Shown one piece after another: positions 6,837 to 12,529 of a DNA stretch of 12,529 bases. Both the position numbers and the translations under genes were made by a program. Source of the stretch: JBDTMC01 sp039934475 (GTDB lineage Bacteria > Acidobacteriota > Terriglobia > Bryobacterales > Bryobacteraceae); contig JBDTMC010000214.1 of NCBI GenBank assembly GCA_039934475.1, positions 1 through 12,529 of the forward strand, in the 5' to 3' direction. The notes beneath the pieces are model-generated. The model ran no database searches. It was not told the origin of the DNA and worked only from the letters and a program-made list of their open reading frames with translations. Positions within the stretch are counted from its first letter, which is position 1; each line of letters begins with the position of its first letter.

Positions 6837-7729
6837 TCGCGCTGTTGCTGCTGGTGGTAGCTGTTCCCGACCGCATCCACGAATGCATTGAAAAGCAGGA
6901 CCGGCAGTGTCTTGCACGGGAACTGAGGAGCTTCAACAAGGCTGGCTCCGCCGCGTATCTGTCGGCGGCCGCCGAGGCATTCCTGCTTCTCGGCCGCAAC
7001 AACGAGGCGGTGGCCGCGATCGCAGGCGCGGTTGCGAAGAAGCCCAATGATTACGATTTGCTGCTGCAGCAGGGGCGCACGTGCCAGCGCACCGGAGACC
7101 AGGTGAAGGCCATCGAGTCGTTTCTTCTCGCTGCCAAGCTACAGCCTCGCGCCGCCGAGATCTTTTACAATCTCGGCCTGAGCTTTTTTCTGTTGCACGA
7201 GTATGAGCGGGCGGGCAAGCACTTCAAGCACACGGTGCAACTGGATGCAGCGAGCGATAAGGCCGAGTTTATGCTGGGCGTGATTGACATCATGCAGCAG
7301 GGCAACGAGGCTTCAGCGAAGGCGCACCTGGAGCGTGCGCTGGCGCTGCAGCCCGCGAATCCCCACTACCTGCTGCATTACGGCGTCCTGCTGGCGCAGT
7401 TGAACGAACGGGACGAGGCCGATGTGATCCTGGAGAAGGCGGTGAAGGCCGATCCTTCGAATCCGCTGGCGCACTTCAACCTCGGCCGCCTGGCCAAGCA
7501 GCGTAACGACCTGGCCAAGGCGCGGACCGAACTGGAGGCGGCGGTGCGCTTGCGGCCGGAGCTGGCGCGGGCCCACTATCAACTGGCCACGGTGTATCGC
7601 GCGTTGAAAGAACCGGCCAAGGCCGCTGAGTCCGTGAAGCTTTTCCAGAAGTACCAGGAGCAGGACCGTGACGATGAACCGATCGACGGCCCGCCTGCCT
7701 ACGCCTTCCGGGACAAACCTGTCCAATGA
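6833..7729 (+). CDS. Exported TPR-repeat protein (second of two)
   Basis: A protein of 298 residues starting inside the stop of the preceding gene (ATGA). The N-terminus MIALLLLVVAVPDR is a very short hydrophobic leader, so it is probably exported or anchored, like its neighbour. After a non-repeat segment with Cys18 and Cys26, about seven TPR units run from residue 40 to 277. The best preserved are AEIFYNLGLSFFLLHEYERAGKHFKHTVQLD, NPHYLLHYGVLLAQLNERDEADVILEKAVKADP, NPLAHFNLGRLAKQRNDLAKARTELEAAVRLRP and LARAHYQLATVYRALKEPAKAAE. The tail (QDRDDEPIDGPPAYAFRDKPVQ) is acidic and proline-rich. Repeat content and gene position suggest it arose by duplication from the first TPR gene, then diverged. 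It probably forms a binding platform for the CRTAC1 protein or the receptor; that partner assignment is inference. It ends in a second ATGA overlap with the next gene. Confidence 0.87.
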   Translation: MIALLLLVVAVPDRIHECIEKQDRQCLARELRSFNKAGSAAYLSAAAEAFLLLGRNNEAVAAIAGAVAKKPNDYDLLLQQGRTCQRTGDQVKAIESFLLAAKLQPRAAEIFYNLGLSFFLLHEYERAGKHFKHTVQLDAASDKAEFMLGVIDIMQQGNEASAKAHLERALALQPANPHYLLHYGVLLAQLNERDEADVILEKAVKADPSNPLAHFNLGRLAKQRNDLAKARTELEAAVRLRPELARAHYQLATVYRALKEPAKAAESVKLFQKYQEQDRDDEPIDGPPAYAFRDKPVQ

Positions 7730-9423
7730 CACGCCGCGATGCCTTGGCCGCCTTCTTCGCGCAGGGTGTGGCCTCGCGCGGCGTAAAGCCGACGCCTCGC
7801 GGCAAGCCGTCCGGGCTGCCCTTCCCTTCCCGGCTGATTGACGTTGGCGCGCAGGCGGGGCTGGTGCATCCCACTCTCTGCGGCGGTGTGGAGCGGAAGG
7901 ACTATATCGTTGAAGTGCTTGGCTGCGGGGTCGCTTTCCTTGACTATGATAGCGACGGATGGCTCGATATCTTTGTCCTCAGCGGAACACGCTTTGACGC
8001 CAGCGCCGAGGGGGCAACGAACCGTCTGTATCGCAACAACCGCGACGGGACCTTTACGGACGTCACGGCGAAGGCGGGACTTACGCGGTCCGGCTGGGCG
8101 ACCGGAGTTACCGTGGGCGATTACAACAACGACGGCCACGAAGACATCTTTATCACTTACTGGGGCCATAACGTCCTGTACCGCAACAACGGAGATGGGA
8201 CGTTTACGGATGTGACCAAACAAGCGGGCGTCGGGGGCAACGGAAAAGATTGGGGCTCCGGCTGCACGTGGGTGGATATCGATCGCGACGGACGACTGGA
8301 TCTCTTCGTCTCCAACTACGTCGGCTTCGATCTCGCCAAGGTGCCCAAGGCCGGGAAGAACCCGGCTTGTAACTGGAAGGGTATTCTGGTGAATTGCGGG
8401 CCGCGCGGGCTTCCGACTACGCGTCCGTATCTCTACCGGAATAACGGCGACGGGACGTTCACCGACATCAGCGAACGCTCAGGGATAGCCGCTGCCACAG
8501 GCAGTTATGGCCTAACGGCCGTCGCCGCCGATTTCGATGGGGATGGGTGGCCCGACATTTACTTAGCCGGCGATTCCACTCCGAGTCTTTACTTCCGCAA
8601 CCAACGGAACGGGACCTTTCGCGAGGAAGGAGTCCTGCGTGGTCTGGCACTGAGCGAAGACGGTCTGGAGCAGGCGGGGATGGGCATCGCCCTGGGCGAT
8701 ACCAATCTCGACGGCCGGACCGACATATTGAAAACCCATTTTTCGGATGACACGTCGGCCCTTTACTTGAATGATGGCGAGGGGAACTTCAGTGAGGCGA
8801 CACTGCGATCGGGCTTAGGAGTAGAAACACGGTACGTCAGTTGGGGGGCCGGGATCGTGGACCTGGATAACAACGGTTACCCTGACCTATTCGTGGTGAC
8901 GGGCAGCATTTACCCCGAGATCGAGAGCAAGCTGCCGCAATATCCGTATCGGACCCCTCGCCTGATCTTTCGCAATTTAGGCGACGGCCGTTTCGAAGAG
9001 ATCATCGCCGAGAGCGCTCCACAATCCAGCCGCGGCTGCGCCTTTGGGGACTTCGACAACGACGGCGACGTGGATATCCTCATTTGGAATATGAATGAGC
9101 CTCCGACGCTGCTGCGCAACGACGTTACGGGAGGAGGCAACTGGCTGAAGGTCCGGCTGGAAGGGACGAAAAGCAACCGTAGCGCGATCGGCGCTCAGGT
9201 GACCGTCCGTTACGGAGGCAAGATGCAAGTGCAACAGCGGGTGGCTCAATCCAGCTTTCTGTCAGTGAACGATCCGCGGCTCCACTTCGGCCTGGGGGAT
9301 GCCGCTACGGCGGAGATCACCATCCGGTGGCCCAGTGGAGCCACAGAGAACATTCGACCTGTCCCTGTTAACCGCCTTCTGCACATCAAAGAAGGCAAGG
9401 GCGTGGTATCGACTCACTCGTGA
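7726..9423 (+). CDS. CRTAC1-family protein: seven FG-GAP/VCBS calcium repeats plus ASPIC/UnbV domain
   Basis: A protein of 565 residues. It opens with MTRRDALAAFFAQGVAS, a twin-arginine-like leader with a short hydrophobic stretch, so export by Tat is likely but not certain. Seven Dx[DN]xDG-type calcium loops are visible: DYDSDGWLD (73), DYNNDGHED (132), DIDRDGRLD (184), DFDGDGWPD (269), DTNLDGRTD (325), DLDNNGYPD (379) and DFDNDGDVD (442). That is the number expected for a closed seven-bladed integrin-like propeller. Between blades the phrase LYRNN-DGTFTD recurs. A cysteine-bearing insert, ACNWKGILVNCGPRGLP (214-230), is typical of the family. The ASPIC/UnbV domain covers about 484-553 (SAIGAQVTVRYGG, LHFGLGDA, ITIRWPSG). 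Such proteins are extracellular or periplasmic and probably bind calcium and partner proteins; no enzyme activity is established. It is the last gene of the ATGA-coupled trio. Its stop lies inside the 3' end of the opposing permease gene (10-bp overlap). Confidence 0.93.
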   Translation: MTRRDALAAFFAQGVASRGVKPTPRGKPSGLPFPSRLIDVGAQAGLVHPTLCGGVERKDYIVEVLGCGVAFLDYDSDGWLDIFVLSGTRFDASAEGATNRLYRNNRDGTFTDVTAKAGLTRSGWATGVTVGDYNNDGHEDIFITYWGHNVLYRNNGDGTFTDVTKQAGVGGNGKDWGSGCTWVDIDRDGRLDLFVSNYVGFDLAKVPKAGKNPACNWKGILVNCGPRGLPTTRPYLYRNNGDGTFTDISERSGIAAATGSYGLTAVAADFDGDGWPDIYLAGDSTPSLYFRNQRNGTFREEGVLRGLALSEDGLEQAGMGIALGDTNLDGRTDILKTHFSDDTSALYLNDGEGNFSEATLRSGLGVETRYVSWGAGIVDLDNNGYPDLFVVTGSIYPEIESKLPQYPYRTPRLIFRNLGDGRFEEIIAESAPQSSRGCAFGDFDNDGDVDILIWNMNEPPTLLRNDVTGGGNWLKVRLEGTKSNRSAIGAQVTVRYGGKMQVQQRVAQSSFLSVNDPRLHFGLGDAATAEITIRWPSGATENIRPVPVNRLLHIKEGKGVVSTHS

Positions 9424-12029
9424 CGCAAGGTAATGGCGGGATCTACCTTCGCTGCCCTCCGCGCGGGCATCCAGCAGGCCAGTAATCCAACCGCTGCAAG
9501 AAACAGCGGCACCGTGACGAATGTCCAGGCATCGTGGGGCGCGACGCCGTACAGGAAACTGGTGAGGAGTTTCGCCACCGCCCATGCAACGGCCAAGCCA
9601 GGCACGACGGCGATGGCCGTGAGCATCATGCCTTGTGCCGCAATCAGCTTCTGCACTTCTCCGATGCGGGCTCCAATCGCGAGGCGGATTCCAATTTCTT
9701 TGGTACGCTGGCTGACCCAGTAACTCATCACTCCATATAGTCCGGTTGCGGCCAGGGTAAGTCCGATTAACCCGAGTACGCCAAACAGCGTGCCGGCCAA
9801 GCGTGGGAGGAACAGTGCGTTCTTCAAATGCTCTTCCATGGTGGTCACGTTGTAGACCGCCAGCGCCGGATCGACCGTATGAATCTCCTGACGGATCGCC
9901 TGCGCCAACCCTCCGGCGTCCCCGGAATATCCAACGAGGAGCGTGTAGCCGGAGAATGAAGGGTCAGACTCCATATCCTGCGAGGCCGCACGGAAGAGGA
10001 CCGGACGGACTTCCTCACCCAAAGTGCGGGACTTAATGTTCTTCACAAGGCCGACGATCTCATATACCTTGTCGCCGCTGCGCGCCCGATGGCCAATGGC
10101 GTTGCCGTTGGGGAAGAAGGTTTGCGCGAAGGCTTCGTTTACGACGGCAACTCTTGGTCCGGTTGCCACTTCGTCGCCCAAATCGCGGCCGGCGATGCGT
10201 TCGATTCCCATCGTTTCGAAGTAGCCTGCAGTAGCCATGTAGAGCTCAACCGTGGCGTTCCTGCTTTCCACCTGAAAGCCGTCACTGCGATGTCCACCGG
10301 CCAGCGGCACAGCGTCGGTGCACCCAGCCGAAGAAACGCCCGGCAGCGCGGCGGCCCTCTCTCTTACCTGACGCAGTAGCTGCATTGTCCGCTGCGCATC
10401 GTAGCCGTGTAGCCGCGGGTCCATCGACATCATCAGAATGCCGCGCGGCCGGAACCCGATGTCGATGCGGGCGGCGCGATTGAGACTGCGGAGGAACAAT
10501 CCAGTGGCGCACAAGAGCACCACGGACATAGCCACCTGCACCATCACCAGGAAGTTGCGCAGGTTCAGCAGGCGACCGGGGTGCGAAGGCCTGACTAGCC
10601 TTACTGCTGTCCATGCGGGCGCCAAACCGAACAGGATACCGGCACCCGCGCTCAAGGCAAACGTGTACAGCAAGACCTTCCAATCTACGTCAACCGTTAG
10701 ATCCAGGGGTATCGGCGCGGGTATTCGGAAGGCCGACATTCCGCTGGTTGCCAGCACAGAGACCAAGACGCCTAAAACTCCACCGGCGAGCGCCAGCAAC
10801 AGGCTCTCCGTTAGAAACTGCCGCAGTAAGTGTCCTCGTGTCGCGCCAACCGCGAGGCGTACGGCAATCTCGCGCCGCCGTGCAGAAGCCTGCGCCAAAG
10901 CGAGGTTTGTTACGTTCGCACACGCCACACACAGCACCAGGAAAGCGACTCCTGTGAGGGCGGCTAGAAATGCCAACACGGCGCCTCTGTCGCGAGGCGG
11001 CAGCGAGCCCGCGGTTTCAAAGCGGAAGCCGCTGTCTTTATCTGTCGCCGGATGGGCCGCGGCGAAGCTCTGTTCGAGCACGCGCAGCTCCGCCGCGGCT
11101 TGCTCTTCCGTCACTCCCGGCCGCAGCCGGCCCGCCACACTCAGCCAGTGATAGTCCCGCTGCACGCGATTGCCTGTCTTCGGCAGTAACTGCTCCAAGT
11201 TCCCCAGCGGCACCCAAAACTGCGCATTCAGAATAAGGTCCAAACCGCGGAACGAGGGAGGCGCCACGCCGGCAACGGTAAACGGTTTGCCGGAGAGCCG
11301 CACCGTTCTTCCGGCAATGTTCGGATCGGCGTCAAAGCGGCGTTGCCAGAGTCCGTGGCTGAGCACTACCAAGGGGGCTGCTTCTTCGTCCGAGGCAAAG
11401 CCGCGGCCTACCGTCATCGGCAACTGGGCCACATCGAAGTAGTTCGCCGTTACGGCCTGCCCCCACACACGCTCGGGCTCGCCACCGCCGTCCAGGGAGG
11501 CCGGCAGCAGCTCGTAGTAGGCAGTCAGCCCGGAAAAGGATCGTGCATGTTCAACCAGGTCCCGATATAGCGGCCAAGAGAAGCTGTTGCAGCATTGTTC
11601 CTTGTCGTGCGTGGTGTGAAGAGCCATCAGGGTTCCGGGATTGCCCACCGGAGGATGATGCAGCACGAAGCGGCTGGCGATGGAGAATATGGTGGAGTTC
11701 GCGCCGATACCCACGCCAAGGGTGAGGATGGTCACCAGGGCATACACCGGCGCCCTGCGGATGGTACGCAGCCCGTACTTCACATCACGAGCAATCGCAG
11801 CCAGGACGGCGCCGGCGCGAGTGTCACGCACTTCTTCTTTGACCTGCTCGGCGTGGCCAAACTTCAGTCGTGCCGTCCGGCGCGCTTCTGGCTCCGTCAT
11901 TCCCTGTTCCACGTAGCGGTCCACCATGGTCTGATAGAACGCCTCTACCTCGGCATCCAAATCGGCTTCGACCAAGTCATGCCGCCGCAACCGCATGAGA
12001 ATAGCACGAGCCCATTGCACGACCGACAT
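9414..12029 (-). CDS. ADOP-type ABC transporter permease (duplicated MacB/FtsX permease)
   Basis: An inner-membrane protein of 871 residues. Order: a permease-prefix helix bundle (1-90, LDAEVEAFYQTMVDRYVEQGMTEPEARRTARLKFG); TM1 (about 94-118, ending in the VGIGANSTIFS signature); a MacB-like periplasmic domain (120-345); three FtsX helices (350-480, with CANVTNLALAQASARRREIAVRLAVGA); then a second copy with TM5 (493-513), a second periplasmic domain (515-735) and three more FtsX helices (745-855, TKEIGIRLAIGARIGEVQ). This matches the acidobacterial duplicated orphan permeases, predicted to act in efflux or lipoprotein-type transport with an ATPase encoded elsewhere; none is adjacent here. The join between the halves (about 474-492) looks short compared with what I recall of the family. 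The start at 12029 is secured by AGGAGG 7 bases upstream. It is co-transcribed with the PadR gene, whose stop is 2 bases away. Confidence 0.93.
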   Translation of the reverse strand: MSVVQWARAILMRLRRHDLVEADLDAEVEAFYQTMVDRYVEQGMTEPEARRTARLKFGHAEQVKEEVRDTRAGAVLAAIARDVKYGLRTIRRAPVYALVTILTLGVGIGANSTIFSIASRFVLHHPPVGNPGTLMALHTTHDKEQCCNSFSWPLYRDLVEHARSFSGLTAYYELLPASLDGGGEPERVWGQAVTANYFDVAQLPMTVGRGFASDEEAAPLVVLSHGLWQRRFDADPNIAGRTVRLSGKPFTVAGVAPPSFRGLDLILNAQFWVPLGNLEQLLPKTGNRVQRDYHWLSVAGRLRPGVTEEQAAAELRVLEQSFAAAHPATDKDSGFRFETAGSLPPRDRGAVLAFLAALTGVAFLVLCVACANVTNLALAQASARRREIAVRLAVGATRGHLLRQFLTESLLLALAGGVLGVLVSVLATSGMSAFRIPAPIPLDLTVDVDWKVLLYTFALSAGAGILFGLAPAWTAVRLVRPSHPGRLLNLRNFLVMVQVAMSVVLLCATGLFLRSLNRAARIDIGFRPRGILMMSMDPRLHGYDAQRTMQLLRQVRERAAALPGVSSAGCTDAVPLAGGHRSDGFQVESRNATVELYMATAGYFETMGIERIAGRDLGDEVATGPRVAVVNEAFAQTFFPNGNAIGHRARSGDKVYEIVGLVKNIKSRTLGEEVRPVLFRAASQDMESDPSFSGYTLLVGYSGDAGGLAQAIRQEIHTVDPALAVYNVTTMEEHLKNALFLPRLAGTLFGVLGLIGLTLAATGLYGVMSYWVSQRTKEIGIRLAIGARIGEVQKLIAAQGMMLTAIAVVPGLAVAWAVAKLLTSFLYGVAPHDAWTFVTVPLFLAAVGLLACWMPARRAAKVDPAITLRHE

Positions 12030-12031
12030 GG

Positions 12032-12352
12032 TTAGCCCTCCTCCGACAGCACGCGGTTCATGGCGGTGAATATCTTCTTCCAGTCGCGTTTTTCCTGCGC
12101 CAGTTGGGAACGCCCCGCCGCAGTCAGGGTATACGCCTTCACGCGGCGCTTATTCTCGGATTCAGTCCACTGCCCTTCAATCCAGCCGCGCTCGGTGAGC
12201 CGGTGGAGAGCCGGAAACAGCGAACCCGGTCCTACTACAAAGACGCCGCGCGTCACTTGCTCGATGCGGTCCGCGATGGCGACACCATGGAGAGGCCCCC
12301 ATTCCAGGATGCGCAGAATCAGAAGGTCCAATGTGCCTTGAAGAATGTCCAT
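12032..12352 (-). CDS. PadR-family transcriptional regulator
   Basis: A protein of 106 residues, the usual size for the short PadR subfamily found with acidobacterial ADOP permeases. Seen: MDILQGTLDLLILRILEWGPLHGVAIADRIEQ (1-32), the first helices of the winged helix-turn-helix; SLFPALHRLTERGWIEGQW (44-62), the recognition helix and start of the wing; NKRRVKAYTLTAAGRSQL (67-84), the basic wing and following helix; and a C-terminal dimerisation helix. The family usually has HGY and LYPAL; here they are HGV and LFPAL, mild substitutions. PadR proteins are dimeric repressors, often of transport or stress genes and of themselves. The permease gene begins 2 bases after its stop, so it is the obvious target. 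The start codon is almost at the predicted transcription start, and the only purine-rich bases (GGTGG) touch the ATG. Confidence 0.93.
   Translation of the reverse strand: MDILQGTLDLLILRILEWGPLHGVAIADRIEQVTRGVFVVGPGSLFPALHRLTERGWIEGQWTESENKRRVKAYTLTAAGRSQLAQEKRDWKKIFTAMNRVLSEEG
12037..12042 (-). promoter_or_regulatory. Ribosome binding site of the permease gene
   Basis: AGGAGG on the minus strand, 7 bases before the ATG at 12029 and inside the last codons of padR. It gives the permease strong translation independent of how padR starts. Confidence 0.8.
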
Positions 12353-12390
12353 CCACCGATATCATATCGAATGTCGATATCGAATCTCAA
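12353..12390 (-). promoter_or_regulatory. padR-permease promoter overlapped by CGATAT palindromes (probable PadR operator)
   Basis: On the minus strand TTGAGA (12390-12385), an 18-bp spacer and TATGAT (12366-12361) form a good sigma70-type promoter. Transcription would begin near 12354, only two or three bases before the ATG at 12352. Three nested symmetric elements cover it: CGATAT-C-ATATCG (12357-12369), ATATCGA-ATG-TCGATAT (12364-12380) and TCGATATCGA (12374-12383). A dimeric PadR protein bound here would block polymerase, giving autorepression. The link to PadR is inferred from position and symmetry. Confidence 0.68.
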
Positions 12391-12487
12391 GGGCAGAGCA
12401 GAATCTACGAGTACCAAGGCATATGAGGGAGCGGACTTTATCACAGGCTACTGGCAATGAGCCTAGCAGCCCGAGGTGCAACGCCGT

Positions 12488-12520
12488 GTGCCGGAAAAAT
12501 TGGTACAGGCACGAATTTCC
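12488..12520. repeat. Short hairpin-forming sequence at the right edge, possible mobile-repeat end
   Basis: GTGCC (12488-12492) pairs with GGCAC (12508-12512), and GGAAAAATT (12493-12501) is partly complementary to AATTTCC (12514-12520). The wording GGTACAGGCACGAATTTCC resembles, from memory only, a sequence common beside REP-associated Y1 transposases in GC-rich bacteria. The window ends too soon to see any transposase. Nothing coding was seen from 12391 to the end. Confidence 0.25.
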
Positions 12521-12529
12521 TCCCTTGGG

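Noticed and set aside
10438..11151. Plus-strand 237-residue open frame
   Set aside because: Antisense to the permease gene, Arg/Ala/Thr-rich, no recognisable domain; the opposite strand carries FtsX and MacB motifs.
1..12529. tRNA, rRNA, CRISPR array, phage or toxin-antitoxin system
   Set aside because: No cloverleaf, conserved rRNA stretch, regularly spaced repeat array or such gene pair was seen on either strand.

Overview
The window looks like a chromosomal segment of an Acidobacteriota genome, most like the Solibacter/Bryobacter side of the phylum. Three things point there: a very large outer-membrane receptor with an N-terminal carboxypeptidase-regulatory (Cna-B-like) domain and the 'LPLNGRNYQ' plug signature; an 871-residue MacB/FtsX-type permease with the duplicated 'ADOP' architecture behind a PadR regulator; and a TPR/CRTAC1 (FG-GAP plus ASPIC/UnbV) gene set. 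The DNA is GC-rich and densely coding. No RNA gene, CRISPR array or complete mobile element was seen.

Left block (1-2306, minus strand). Reading leftwards there is a 47-residue single-pass membrane protein, an MFS transporter of the anion:cation symporter (hexuronate/sugar-acid) type, and a PfkB-family 2-keto-3-deoxygluconate kinase that runs off the left edge. Transporter plus kinase is a typical sugar-acid uptake and catabolism pair. The kinase and the small protein are easily missed: the first has no stop codon inside the window and the second is very short.

Centre block (2307-9423, plus strand). A 390-base intergenic region holds a good sigma70-type promoter (TTGCCA, 18 bp, TATAAT), a near-perfect 16-bp direct repeat that brackets the predicted transcription start, and a strong ribosome binding site. 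It leads to a 1092-residue TonB-dependent-receptor-like protein. A strong hairpin follows. Then come two exported TPR proteins and a seven-repeat FG-GAP protein with an ASPIC/UnbV C-terminus, joined to each other by ATGA stop/start overlaps. The four genes look like one cell-envelope module: receptor, two TPR scaffolds and a secreted calcium-binding beta-propeller.

Right block (9414-12529, minus strand). A PadR-family repressor and an ADOP-type permease form a two-gene operon with a 2-bp gap. Its promoter sits almost on the padR start codon and is covered by nested CGATAT palindromes. This suggests autorepression and a leaderless or nearly leaderless mRNA. The permease gene overlaps the CRTAC1 gene tail-to-tail by 10 bp. 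The last 50 bases carry a short hairpin-forming sequence that may be the edge of a dispersed repeat.
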